A DNA stretch of 64,000 nucleotides from Sipunculus nudus. Lineage: Eukaryota; Annelida; Sipuncula; Golfingiida; Sipunculidae. The position numbers were made by a program, and so were the translations under genes. Positions 11,119-21,260 of this stretch are shown here, piece after piece. The stretch's first letter is position 1, and each line of letters begins with the position of its first letter. The notes under the pieces were generated by a model. The model had not been told where the DNA came from. It searched no databases and saw only the letters and a list, made by a program, of their open reading frames with translations. Location: assembly GCA_026874595.1 (NCBI GenBank), contig CM049307.1:64536870-64600869 (forward strand), written 5' to 3'.

Positions 11119-11985
11119 AATGGATTCAATTTTGTGAGACTCTTAATATAAGCACCACAGAGCCATCGGTGGCTCAAGTTTTACAATTTTTTACCCACTT
11201 GTATGATTCCGGATTAGGTTACTCCGCCCTTAATACTACCAGGTCTGCGTTGTCAGCTGTGATTGATTTGAAGGACAGTACATTTACTATAGGATGCCAC
11301 CCTCTGATACAACCTTTTGTTAAAGCAGTCTTTCAGACAAGACCAAGTCTGTCTAGATACTCTCATACATGGGACGTGAGCACAGTATTAGCATATTTGA
11401 AAACTTTACACCCAGCAAATGACATCCCACTTAAACAATTAAGTGGGAAATTAGCAATGTTGTGTGCATTAGTAACAGGGGCTAGATGCCAATCTTTACT
11501 TTTTATGAATCTTGAAAACATTGTGATTGGTAAATCATCAGTTAAATTTATTATTACAGATCTGGTGAAACATTCAAGGCTGGGCAAGGCGTTACAAACA
11601 CTAGTCCTTCCTGCCTACCCCTTAGATGAAAAACTTTGTGTAGTGTCATGCCTGCTGGCATATTTAGAGAGAACATTAGCTTTGAGAAACAGATGCAGAT
11701 TATTCATTAGTTTTTTGTAAACCACACAAGGCCATCACCAGCTCCACTTTAGCCCGCTGGCTTAGTGATATATTGAAGAATGCAGGAGTAGACATACAAA
11801 TATTCAAGGCTCATAGCACTAGAGCTGCCTCAGCTAGTGCAGCCAAGGTCATGAGCGTGCCAGTTAATACAATTCTTAATACCGTAGGATGGAGCAGAGA
11901 GAGCACTTTTCGGAATTTTTATGAGAAACCATTCGCAGATGAGGAGAATTATGGCACTAGAGTTCTGGATAAGAATGCACAGTAA
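10773..11985 (+). pseudogene. DIRS tyrosine recombinase, one frameshift
   Basis: This family inserts circular DIRS cDNA by phage-integrase-like chemistry. Frame 10773-11720 holds an N-terminal core-binding part (WRDATRKQYKVYLLKWIQFC; YSALNTTRSALSAV) and the first catalytic Arg in VTGARCQSLLF (about codon 238). A one-base change in a T run near 11710-11717 ends the frame. Frame 11773-11985 carries the rest: HSTR of the H-x-x-R motif (His 11811-11813), then GWSRESTFRNFYEKP with the nucleophilic Tyr at 11920-11922. All key residues visible to me are intact apart from the frame break. The start overlaps pol, as usual in DIRS elements. Confidence 0.88.
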
Positions 11986-12096
11986 TTAGTCGCACTAAGG
12001 CTCACTAGATATATGTCTATATACTTTTATGCATTAAACTATTGTTTTGGACATATTGGTCTTTTCATTATACATTCGAACCATGTGATCTGCAAA

Positions 12097-12217
12097 ATCT
12101 CGGTTGATCTCAGAATGCTGCTGAGTAGGTAGAATTGTGAAATTAAACAAGACTTACCTGTAAGTTGCAGTTTGATTGAGATTTTACCTACTCATCAGCA
12201 GCATTCGAGATCAAGCG
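12097..12217. repeat. DIRS internal complementary region
   Basis: The first ~40 bases (ATCTCGGTTGATCTCAGAAT and following) are complementary to the left end. The last ~80 (from TGTGAAATTAAACAAGACTT to ATCAAGCG) are complementary to the right end at 12300-12382. So it joins complements of both termini, as in DIRS1, where it is thought to template restoration of the ends in a circle. Confidence 0.82.
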
Positions 12218-12270
12218 CACTCCTCTTCCCACCCTTCCGTACTTCTTCACATGGTTCTCTTGTGACAAAA

Positions 12271-12382
12271 AATGATGCTCCGATACGCATGCGCGATCTC
12301 GCTTGATCTCGAATGCTGCTGATGAGTAGGTAGAATCTCAATCAAACTGCAACTTACAGGCAAGTCTTGTTTAATTTCACAA
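12271..12382. repeat. DIRS right inverted terminal repeat
   Basis: AATGATGCTCCGATACGCAT near 12271-12290 inverts the left end. The outer part (GTAGGTAGAATCTCAATCAA to TAATTTCACAA) pairs with the complementary region at 12137-12217, giving a potential hairpin with an ~80-base loop. A diverged version of this end is at 50640-50685 in the second DIRS copy. Confidence 0.8.
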
Positions 12383-12384
12383 TC

Positions 12385-12744
12385 ATGGATGGGTGTTCTG
12401 TAACAGCCAAACTAAGCCACATAACATACTCTGTTCAGGTGAGAGACATGTTGTGGAAATGGCATATTGATCAGCTCATAGATGTATCAGGTCTGAGTAC
12501 AAGTGCACTGAGCAAAACACAGCTTGATGAAAAAAAAAAAACACATTATGATTTACCAGTTGCACCACAAGAAATGATTAACAAGAGTGAAACATTAACA
12601 ACCCAGCAGAGTCTTTTGTCAGGTGAAAATAGTGTTGATATTAGTGGTGATTATGTTGTTTTTAGTCAGCCAGGAAGTCAAATTCAGTCATGGTCTAGGA
12701 TAAACAGTTGCAAAATAAAAGAACAAGTGACCCATGGGTCATGA
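12385..12744 (+). pseudogene. Gypsy integrase C-terminal tail
   Basis: TAKLSHITYSVQVRDMLWKW then HIDQL matches the end of K02A2.6-like gypsy integrases (G.V.Y.V.V....W.RH.DQL). The frame continues as a Ser/Gln-rich tail to TGA 12742-12744. It starts just beyond the DIRS right end. Family B integrase breaks off just before the DIRS left end, so these may be two sides of one interrupted gypsy copy, although roughly 100 residues between them are missing. The open frame's first codons (MFNF) are DIRS sequence. Confidence 0.6.
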
Positions 12745-13762
12745 CGCTCAGCTGCCAAGCATGACCTGCGACATCATGGGCTGCAATTCACAACTTCTAG
12801 TAAAATTGTTGCAGAACCTATATGCCAATTTTGTTTAAACTTTCTACATTGCCATAAATTCTTATCATATATGTCTGGTTAAAACATAGTGAATGATGGT
12901 CTGAGGCAAAATGTATGGTTGTTGAGCTATCAGGAACTAATACCACAGCTTGCTCGATACCTGTCAGTCTCAAAAGGAATTCCACACAGGCCATATATAA
13001 GATCAAAATATAGCAAAAGATCAAGGAAATCCATGCAAGAATTATTGTGAAACGGGTGCTTCCATATTAATTTTTATTCAATACAAGCCAACTGTACTGA
13101 GCTTTCATAAATGATTGTCATATTTATTAAATAATATTTGACCCAATGCAAGATTACATTAATATACATCCCACTGCATTCACTTTAATATTCAATGGGG
13201 TCAGCAGGGTAGGTAAACTGCAAAACCTAAAAGAAAAGAAATGCAGAAAGCATCACTTAGAGTCTTGTAATCAAATAAAGCCATCCTAAATCCAGGTACA
13301 GACCCACATATTATCAGAACAAACACTTGCTGGTATATCTGATGATTTGTATAATAATAATCAGATATCTAGAAAACTAAGTTTATTGCTATGATTCCAT
13401 GATATAAACTGCAAAATGTTCCCATCATTTTATAAATCAGTAGCTAAACTTAACACTTAACTCTCATAGTCTTAATGCCTGGCCAAAGCATTCCGGCAAC
13501 AGTGTTTTTGTTATGCACTAATGATATATCCTTATCACTCCATGAGCTGATACAAAAGGGAGTCATATATCACAAGTGTCACTGACAATTATGGGCACAT
13601 AGTGAGATGTACCAGTTGTGAGTGCCATATGGTTATATATATACAAGAAAACAAGAAAAATAGAGATGGTCTACAAAATAAGTTATTGTGAACATCCCTG
13701 ACCTATGAACTTGGCCTTTTGCCAACATATCAACTGGATTCTTTCTAAATGATGGGTAACTA
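12745..13762. other. No gene recognised
   Basis: AT-rich stretch without supported coding. TGGGTCATGACGCTCAGCTG at about 12734-12753 resembles TGGGTCACGATGCTCAGCTG at about 53885-53904. Both directly follow gypsy debris, so this may be the start of a shared LTR or 3' region. Confidence 0.45.
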
Positions 13763-13767
13763 CTAAC

Positions 13768-13944
13768 TGTAATGATATGTGATTTTATTTCTATACAAGT
13801 CCTTACGGTAACGGTAACAAGTCTTTATGGTAACGGATTGGGTGGCTTCCGGTGAACTCGGGAACGCATGATTCACTCATTCAGTCTGTATGAGCTGAAT
13901 AAAGGATTTATAATAAACAAACAGTATTTCCAGTACTTATTACA
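13768..13944 (+). repeat. 5' LTR (177 bp)
   Basis: Begins TGTAATGATATGTGAT and ends CAGTACTTATTACA. GAATAAA at about 13898-13904 is a candidate polyadenylation signal. Preceded by CTAAC (13763-13767), half of the target duplication. Confidence 0.95.
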
Positions 13945-13962
13945 TGGTGGCAGCGGTCGTAA
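13945..13962 (+). promoter_or_regulatory. tRNA primer-binding site
   Basis: TGGTGGCAGCGGTCGTAA directly follows the LTR and starts with TGG, the complement of tRNA CCA ends. The same first 11 bases occur at 61323 beside another LTR. I do not assign the tRNA. Confidence 0.75.
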
Positions 13963-14092
13963 GTGTAGTGCTCGTTCACGCACCAGTCCTGATCTAACAA
14001 ACGGACTCTGGATATACCGCGGCTGACGCAGGTTCCGTGCAACCTCCGGGTAAGCTTTTATTATCGCTCGCTTCAAAACGTAAAGTGACAAC

Positions 14093-16240
14093 ATGGCCGA
14101 TCAAGTTCCGCGCATGGACTGGTCTAGTTCTCACCCAGCAGAGTCGTTTAGGCTCTTCAAACAGCCCATGGAGCTGTACTTTGCTGTCAAAGCAACAAAA
14201 AATGACGATAAAGTGCCCATGATTCTTCTAGCGGTAGGGGAAGAAGGCTTACTGCGCTATAACAGCTGGACTCTCACGCCAGATCAACGCAAAGATCCGC
14301 GAGTAATTTTCCAGAAATTTATGGAACAACTAGAGCCATGCGAAAACTTTCGCATCTGTAGACTAAAACTGAGACAGTATTCACAAAAACCAGGGGAAAC
14401 ACTTGATGAATTTATCAACCGCTGCAAACTTCTTGCTAACAAATGTGACTTTGAGGAAAATGAACTAAACGAGAGACTTATTGAACAGATCATTGCCAGC
14501 ACACCATTGCCTGACTTTCAGAAAGAACTGTTGAATAAACCCAAGGATTATAAACTGCAAGAAGCAATAGAACTAGGCAGAAGCCATGAAGCCTCTGCAG
14601 CCCACCTAAATGAGCTGCAAAGTTTACACAGTGTTAGACAAAATACCGGTGTTGCTGTTATCAGGTCTAAAGCCACCAAATGCAGGAACTGTGGCCTGGA
14701 TCACAAGATTGGCAAACAACATTGCCCAGCTCGTGATGATGTGTGCAGAGCATGCAGCAAGTTAGGGCACTGGGCCAAGTACTGTTTAAGTGTAAAACAG
14801 AAACGCAACAGGACGTACTATAGACCGCGGAGACAACCACAATTTGTACAAACAAGTGCTAAAGACAAACAAAACAGAAAAAACACAGCAAGAAATGTGA
14901 ATACACAAGACATGCATACAGTAAATCAAGAACAAGTGCACCCAAATTCTAATTGTGATATTGAAAGCATGAACAATCAACTAGATACCTTTACCTTCAA
15001 CCACATTAAAGCATCAAACTTGTGTCTAGACAGCAATTCATTCACTTGTGATGAGGCATTTGCTATTCTACAAGTTAAGCTGGGAAACAGAACAGGGATT
15101 CATAACCTTGAACTTAAAGTGGATACAGGCGCTCAGGCTAACACACTACCACTCCAAACACATTGCAACATGTTCCCAGAACATGTAGACTTAGCAGGGA
15201 ATCCAAAGCCTGGGAAGCTCACACCTGCCCAGAGCATTCTCACAGCATACAACGGTACACCCCTTGATTGCAGGGGTACCACTAACATTCAGTGCTGCTT
15301 CAAGGACTCGATATGGATGAATACCAGCTTCTTTGTGGTTGATGTTCCTGGCCCGGCTGTTTTAGGTTTGCCCTCTTGTGAATCAATGAACGTTGTAACA
15401 TTACACTGTGAGATCAACAGTGAGATAACTCCAACAGTCAACAAGAATGCGATCAACAGTACTCGGGAATTAGTAGCAGCATACCCAGAACAGTTCGATA
15501 GAACGGGTGATTTTAATTCAGCACATAAACTTGTAGTGGACCCAAACGTTCAACCGCGTACAGATTCACCTAGGAAAATTCCCATCGCGCTGAAAGATAA
15601 AGTCAAATCAGAACTAGACCGTATGGAACAACAAAGCATTATAAAGCCCATAGTGGAACCAACTGAATGGGTTAGCTCACTGGCATATGTAACCAAAACA
15701 GATGGCAGCATACGCATATGTCTTGATCCCAGACATTTGAACAAAGCACTCATTCGACCTCAGCACAAAACGATAACTTTGGAAGAGCTGAACCACAAAT
15801 TCACAAAAGCTGAGTATTTTTCAAAGTTGGATGCTAAAACAGGGTATTGGTCAGTGAGATTAGAGCCAGACAGTCAGAAACTGACAACATTCCAAACCCC
15901 GTTTGGTCGATATTGCTTCTTACGTCTACCGTTTGGACTCTCGGTGAGCCAAGACATCTTCCAGATGGAGATGGACCGCATCATCAACAAATGCCCTGGT
16001 GTATGCGGAATAGCAGACGATATCGTTGTATATGGCACAACCGCTGATGAACATGACACAAAACTTCGCATGCTGATGGAAACGGCCAAGCTGCATGGCA
16101 CAACCGCTGATGAACATGACACAAACCTTCGCATGCTGATGGAAACTGCCAAGCTGCATGGCCTAGTTTTCAACTCATCTAAGTGCCATATCAAACAGAG
16201 AAGCATCTCTTTTTTTGGTAACATATACACAAACAAATGA
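14093..16240 (+). pseudogene. Gypsy gag - protease - reverse transcriptase
   Basis: A 715-residue open frame starting MADQVPRMDWSSS. Capsid occupies about residues 1-185 (QYSQKPGETLDEFINRC). Two knuckles sit near 197-230: CRNCGLDHKIGKQHC and the canonical CRACSKLGHWAKYC. Retropepsin has VDTGAQANTL near 343. RT starts near 500, with IRICLDPRHLNK near 540, PFGLSVSQ near 618 and the catalytic GIADDIVVYG near 638-647. A 63-bp in-frame tandem duplication follows the active site. A TGA at 16238-16240 ends the frame after SFFGNIYTNK; the same frame continues beyond it as RNase H, so this looks like a single stop mutation. Confidence 0.93.
16034..16159 (+). repeat. 63-bp in-frame tandem duplication in RT
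   Basis: Two adjacent copies, 16034-16096 and 16097-16159, each encoding 21 residues (GTTADEHDTKLRMLMETAKL and H). They differ at two bases, one changing Lys to Asn. The insert lies directly after the catalytic ADD motif. Confidence 0.97.
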
Positions 16241-17239
16241 ATCAAGCCTGAGAAGGTACAGGACATCAAAGCCATGCCTGTACCCAGTAACAAGACAGAG
16301 CTCCAACAGTTTCTTGGACTTATGACGTATATGTCATGTTATATCAAAGACTACAGTGCTAAATGTGCAATGCTTCGTGACCTGATGAAAAAAGACTCCA
16401 TTTTCCTGTGGGAAAACCATCATCAAAAACAATTTGATGATCTGAAACAGGAGATATCAGAAAATACTCTGCTACATTATTACAACCCAGAGAAACCTGC
16501 ATATGTTGTGTGTGACGCTAGCCTACAGGGACTAGGTTCAGCACTTTTACAACCTGATAAACATGGACAGCTTGTTCCTGTTACCTATGCTAGCAAAAGT
16601 TTGACAGAAACAGAGCAGAGGTATGCCTGCATTGAAAGGGAATTACTAGCCATAGTGTTCGGGATACAGAGGTTCCACACATACCTGTACGGTCGATATT
16701 TCATGGTAAGAACTGATCACAAGCCACTAGTCATGATAATTGACAAACCACTGACATCAGCACCACCCAGATTGCAGCGCATGCTCCTGAAGTTACAGGG
16801 TTACAACTTCAGTATTGACTATCAACCAGGGGAGCAGAACCAGTTAGCTGATGGATTGTCAAGACTCCCAAACCCATTGAATGATTCAGCAATAAGCTTA
16901 GATACCCGTGTTGACTTCGTTCAGTTTTCTACAGAAAGGGTTAAGTCGTTGCAACAACAAACTGTACAAGATCCAGTGCTCAACCAATTGACAGAAACAA
17001 TCATCAATGGATGGCCAGAGAAAATCAAGCTTCTACCAACTGACTTAAGACCGTACTGGAGCTTCCGCAATCAGATGTCAATTGAAAATGGTCTTGTCAT
17101 GAAAGGACAGCGCATTGTCATACCGAAAAACCTCCAAAAGGACATACTGGTCCAATTACATACAGGACACATGGGGCAAGAAAAGACAAAACTACGCGCA
17201 AAAGATACAGTGTATTGGCTGAATATCAATCAGACATAG
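16241..17239 (+). pseudogene. Gypsy RNase H and integrase zinc-finger start
   Basis: Same frame as the upstream pol, after the TGA at 16238-16240. The thumb/connection LQQFLGLMTYMSCYIKDYS is followed by RNase H with VVCDASLQGLGSAL (about 16507-16548), the catalytic IERELLAIVFGIQRFHTY and RTDHKPLV (about 16710-16733). ADGLSRLPN closes RNase H. The integrase finger begins with LHTGHMGQEKTKLRAKDTVY, holding the two His ligands. The frame stops at TAG 17237-17239, before the two Cys ligands, which lie in the next frame. Confidence 0.9.
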
Positions 17240-18066
17240 ACAAGCATGTGAAAGCTTGTAATGTATGCAAACAATATCAACCGTCACAAACAGCTGAACC
17301 AATGCTACCTCATGAGATACCCACCAGAGCATGGAGTGTCCTTGGGACAGATATATTCTCATTTGATGACCACCAGTGGCTCATCATAGCAGATTACTAC
17401 TCCAAATTCCAGATTATTCGCAAACTACCAGCCTCAAGTCCTAGCAGTGTGATCATTGCAGCAACAAAACAAATATTCGGGGAATATGGAATTCCTGACA
17501 AAATGGTTAGTGACAATGGTCCTCATTTCAGTAGTGTCCAATACAAAGAATTCGCAAATACATGGGGTTTTGTTCACACAACCACATCACCCCGATACCC
17601 CAAATCAAATGGCTTTATTGAGCGTCAGATTAGAACAGTCAAATCTATCCTTAAGAAAGCCAAACAGACAAACACCAACTATGAAATGGCCTTGTTATGC
17701 TGGAGAGCAACACCAATAGATCATTCACTACCAAGCGCAGCAGAACTCCTTATGGGGAGATGTGTTAAAGCAAACCTTCCAGCAAGGATCAACAACAACA
17801 GCAGGTATGATCCTGATAATATTTACACCGAGCTGGAAAGACGACAACAGAAACAAAAGTTTAATCATGATCAACATGCACAAAAACATGAATCGGCACC
17901 ATTATATCCTGGTCAGAAAGTATATGTGCAAGACTACAACACAAATAACTGGATGCCAGCTACTATTCATTCCAGAGCTGAAGAACCCAGATCTTACTTT
18001 GTGATGTATAACAACGGCAATGTCATCCGTCGAAAACAGACATCACATCAAAGAATCCTACAGTGA
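17236..18066 (+). pseudogene. Gypsy integrase core and C-terminus
   Basis: Frame 17215-18066; the real protein enters it by a frameshift near 17220-17236. CNVCKQYQ supplies the two zinc-binding Cys. The catalytic triad is intact: Asp in LGTDIFSF, Asp in VSDNGPHFSS and Glu in SNGFIERQIRTVK, with usual D,D-35-E spacing. YPGQKVYVQDY and WMPATIHSRAEEPRSYFV form the C-terminal DNA-binding part. TGA at 18064-18066 ends it. Confidence 0.92.
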
Positions 18067-18310
18067 GACTGTAGCTGTGCCAGGTACTGTAACCAATTTG
18101 ATACCATACAGTACAAACCGTGAATCCATCACCAGAGAAACAACACCTAACACCGATCCATTACCAACCCATGATATCAGTGACAAGTCTCCACAGATAC
18201 CACCAAATGACAGTGAACCAGTTTCAGCAACCAATTCTACTACAAACCAAGGGGCCTACTATACCAGATATGGGCGACAGATCAAGTGTCCAAAACACTA
18301 TGAACAGTAA
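18067..18310 (+). pseudogene. Polyprotein C-terminal tail
   Basis: A Thr/Pro/Ser-rich tail in a different frame from integrase, ending YYTRYGRQIKCPKHYEQ, similar to the TRSGR...P.RY ending of many gypsy polyproteins. It probably continued the integrase frame before a frameshift near 18060. It is not envelope-like: no signal peptide or membrane segment is visible. Confidence 0.6.
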
Positions 18311-18487
18311 AATAACATGGACTTGTTTTGTGATAATAGTTAATGCATACTTTCTCTTAAATGAAAAACCAACACGTGACAGATAATTTCATACTTTATT
18401 CACAATAACAAATTGAAACAGTGCAAAAAATATTTTCATAATGTTTCAGATATACATATAACATGAAGCATGAATCTTACATTTAAT

Positions 18488-18500
18488 GTGATAAGGGGGA
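18488..18500 (+). promoter_or_regulatory. Polypurine tract
   Basis: GTGATAAGGGGGA directly precedes the 3' LTR; its last part, AAGGGGGA, is the purine-rich primer site for plus-strand synthesis. Confidence 0.8.
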
Positions 18501-18677
18501 TGTAATGATATGTGATTTTATTTCTATACAAGTCCTTACGGTAACTGTAACAAGTCTTTATGGTAACGGGTTGGGTGGCTTCCCGTGAACTTGAGAACGC
18601 ATGATTCACTCATTCAGTCTGTACGAGCTGAATAAAGGATTTATAATAAACAAACAGTATTTCCAGTACTTATTACA
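18501..18677 (+). repeat. 3' LTR (177 bp)
   Basis: Same length and ends as the 5' LTR, with six substitutions by eye (about 3.4%). Followed by CTAAC at 18678-18682, the second half of the target duplication. Confidence 0.95.
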
Positions 18678-18759
18678 CTAACCACTTACATCTGGCCCTG
18701 GTGTAATTACTTGGCAACCAATGAGTGAATAACTGAGACCTGCAACCTTTAACCTCCTG

Positions 18760-19450
18760 ACCAGCTGACCTCAAAATCAATTAGTTATTTCTTCATGCAA
18801 AAAGACCCATAAATATGAAGTTTGAATCAAATTCAGTGATGCATAGATGTGGCATATGTGAAAGACTGAAGGTTTGGGTTGAACAGTTTCACTCGAAATA
18901 TGTTCACAAGCATTTAGAACAATATTGTGACCTTGACCTTTGACCTTTTGAACTCAACATCAATAGGCTTCTTCTCCTATTGGTAGGTAAGCCATATATG
19001 ACAGATGGAAAGTATAGATTGAAAAGTTTGCTGAAAATGACTCCACACAAGAAGAGGGTGCTGTGAACTTGACCTTTGACCTCAAAATCAACAGGTCTTT
19101 TCCCCTGTTGGCAGAGAAGTGATATCAGTGCTGAAAGGTTTGGAATGAAAGGTCTAGCTTGAAATGTGTCCACAACCTTTTCAAAGAAGTGGATCCTGTG
19201 ACCCTGACCTTTGACCTTGTGACCTCAACATCTATAGGATTCTTCTCCCACTTAGTAGGTGAGCTATATGTGAAAGATCAAAGAATTGGGATGAAAGGTT
19301 TGGCTTAAAATGCATCCTGAGGCTTTTCAAAGAAGTTTGTTCTGTGACCTTGACCTTTGACCTTGTGACCTCAAAATAATTATGGTTCTTCCCCTGTTGG
19401 TAGGTGAGCTGTATGTGAAAGATGGAAGGTTTGGGATGAAAATTTTGGCT
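18760..19450. repeat. Degenerate ~140-bp tandem repeat with TGACCTTTGACCT
   Basis: Four to five diverged units with phrases such as GTTGGTAGGTGAGCTATATG, GGTTTGGGATGAAAGG and CTTTTCAAAGAAG. Each contains TGACCTTTGACCT, at about 18933, 19068, 19204 and 19350. No coding; the reverse open stretches here are chance products of the repetition. Confidence 0.8.
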
Positions 19451-19479
19451 AAAAGAATTATTTCTGGGGGGTGCAAACA

Positions 19480-19711
19480 CACCCCATAACTTCGAGAATA
19501 TAGGTCGCAGTGACCTAATTTCAGGTTTGCAAGGAGATCTTTTTAGAACCTCTAAGACTGCATAGGGTTCATTGCCCTAGCCCCTATGGTTACGATTTGT
19601 GCCCTGCTAACGGACGGACGGCCGGCCGGACGGCCGGCCGGACAGACGGAAGGACGCCGGACAAAGACCCATCGCTTTAGCCCAGCATGACTGAAAGTCA
19701 GCTGAGCTAAA
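19480..19711. repeat. Dispersed repeat end with GGACGGCC array
   Basis: Ends with repeated GGACGGCCGGCC, then GACAGACGG and a palindromic GTCAGCTGAGCTAAAAA. A related ending is at 60058-60140. It is a non-coding interspersed repeat terminus. Confidence 0.75.
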
Positions 19712-19914
19712 AAACCTGTCACATGTCAGAAAATAGACCACACAGACTCACTGAAACCATTTAAGTTTTAATACAAAGATAACAGTATATTCTATATTTT
19801 TTTCTGTAAAAAATAACTGTTACACATCCTGGACAATAATTTTTCTGCCAACTGAACATTCAGGCTGTGAAGTACTTTATTTTTACATTTTTTCCTGAGG
19901 ATATACTATTTTCC

Positions 19915-20202
19915 AAAGGGGGGAGGAGTGTGGCATATTAACAAGTGTGCCTTTATGACCACTGTGCCACCTGTCGGCGTCTTGTATAGCCAAGATCACA
20001 ACTATGGCTTATTAACAAGTGTGCCTTCGTGATCACTGACCATCTGTAGGCTTCTTGCATAACTATATTGATATGATCACAGGACGTGATGACGTATAAA
20101 GTATGTGTGTTACCTGCCTCATGGTTATTCATTCTGTTATTCACTGAGTGCTTCAATGAATCTGCTTGCATCAAATACACAACAACAATATAGTTCCACA
20201 TA
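19915..20202 (+). repeat. LTR of gypsy family B with preceding polypurine tract
   Basis: AAAGGGGGGAGGAG (19915-19928) precedes TGTGGCATATTAACAAGTGT at 19929. The LTR ends near ATATAGTTCCACA at 20202, so it is about 274 bp. A ~73-bp direct repeat lies inside (TATTAACAAGTGTGCCTT at about 19936 and 20009). Its end matches 5660-5752. A polypurine tract on its left suggests a 3' LTR, yet related leader and gag occur to its right after inserted sequence. Confidence 0.6.
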
Positions 20203-20539
20203 TGGTAAAACAGGAAGCCTAGTTATATTGGTCCAAGTTCCAGCAGAAAATGAGACAGGTGTGGCTATAATAATGCAAGTGTGATAGGTTACTGTGGTTC
20301 ACTTGTTTAAAACAGCCCTTACTGTTGTGTTAAACACCCCTTATTATTGTGTGAAGCAAATGATTTATGGAACAGCCCATCGGTAGTCAGTCTCTTAGAT
20401 TGATGGTGCAAATGCCTCTTGGAAAAGTTTTTATTTCTCTAATAGCCTTTCACAGGTCCAGATGGAAGGTGTTGTTGAATTTTTTCATTCATTGAGTATT
20501 CAGGGATGAAACAGCTGTTGCCATCATAGCTGGAAAGAA

Positions 20540-20670
20540 TAGCAGGACTACTGCTCACACTGACACTCTGTCTTGGGATACATCAACAATGAAGCAGGAT
20601 GGTTTCATGTATATGTATCAAATAGAGTACAGCAGATAAGGAATTTCACAAAAGAATATGTACCAACAGT
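20540..20670 (+). pseudogene. BEL/Pao pol fragment (RNase H region)
   Basis: One frame reads SVLGYINNEAGWFHVYVSNR and continues VQQIRNFTKE. This is the very characteristic Pao-type phrase (D..VVLGYI.NE..RF.VYVANRV..IR). Only ~35 residues are recognisable. It lies between the family B LTR and family B gag, in a 0.7-kb stretch absent from copy 1, so it is probably part of an insertion. Confidence 0.72.
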
Positions 20671-20992
20671 GATTAATGATAGATTGACGATGGAATCCCA
20701 TGTTCACACGTCGCAATGAGTTTTCACGGTGTTACAGTCAAGGCTTGTTCACATGTAGCAGCAGTATATAAGGGTCATTGGTTGTGTTACCTGCGGAAAC
20801 AGTACAGACAGACTAAACAATTACCACTTGATATGACTAAAGGTGATAAGGTTTCACTACTAGGTCACAATTGACTACAGAATATAAAATTAAACTGCTA
20901 CTTCTGACCAACAAATTATGTGTGGAATCCTTCTGCCTGTGCAGATATTTCTGATTTTCCTGGTGAATTTAATACATGCAGGATTCAAAATG

Positions 20993-21260
20993 GCAGCTGG
21001 CATGGTCAGAACCATTGTACAGTTTTCTGAGGTGGAAGGAGACTGGGATACATATTCTGAAAGACTTAAATAGTATTTTGAGGTGACCAAAATACCTACA
21101 GACAACATAGTGGCAGCGTTTGTTCTATCATAGGAGGTAAGGAATACTGCATTCTGAAATCGCTGTTAACACCGATCCCATTTACAGACAGATCAGTTAC
21201 CAATGCTCACTGCATAATATCCTTATGTTCACACTGTTGCCCTAAACCACTTGTGTGGGG
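20993..21260 (+). pseudogene. Gypsy family B gag (copy 2)
   Basis: ATG 20993 opens MAAGMVRTIVQFSEVEGDWD then TYSERLK before a TAG. It parallels copy 1 at 5887, and the leader before it (CTGCTACTTCTGACC...) also matches. The later part of the capsid is unreadable. Confidence 0.72.

Larger units (their letters stand above)
7452..12382 (+). mobile_element. DIRS-type retrotransposon (tyrosine recombinase)
   Basis: About 4.9 kb with the hallmark DIRS layout: inverted termini, gag, RT-RNase H plus a trailing domain, an overlapping tyrosine recombinase, and an internal complementary region beside the right end. There is no integrase, aspartic protease or LTR. Elements of this group are thought to replicate through a circular intermediate inserted by the recombinase, usually without target duplication. 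Gag has two frameshifts, pol two in-frame stops and the recombinase one frameshift, so this copy is inactive but recent enough for every domain to be readable. The left border is set from the termini and may be off by several bases. Confidence 0.88.
13768..18677 (+). mobile_element. Nearly complete Ty3/gypsy LTR retrotransposon
   Basis: 4910 bp, with two 177-bp LTRs (TG...CA), 5-bp target duplications CTAAC at 13763-13767 and 18678-18682, a primer-binding site, a polypurine tract and a gag-protease-RT-RNase H-integrase order. By eye the LTRs differ at 6 of 177 positions, so insertion was fairly recent. Pol is broken by one in-frame TGA, a frameshift at the RNase H-integrase border and another near the integrase end. 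The GIADDI form of the RT active site and the two zinc knuckles place it in Ty3/gypsy; I do not assign a clade. Confidence 0.95.

Noticed and set aside
12367-12744. A 125-residue frame as a novel host gene
   Set aside because: HIDQL and the preceding Y.V.V....W match gypsy integrase ends, and its first codons are DIRS sequence.
18020-18310. A possible envelope gene after integrase
   Set aside because: No signal peptide, membrane segment or cleavage motif; it is short and ends like a gypsy polyprotein tail.
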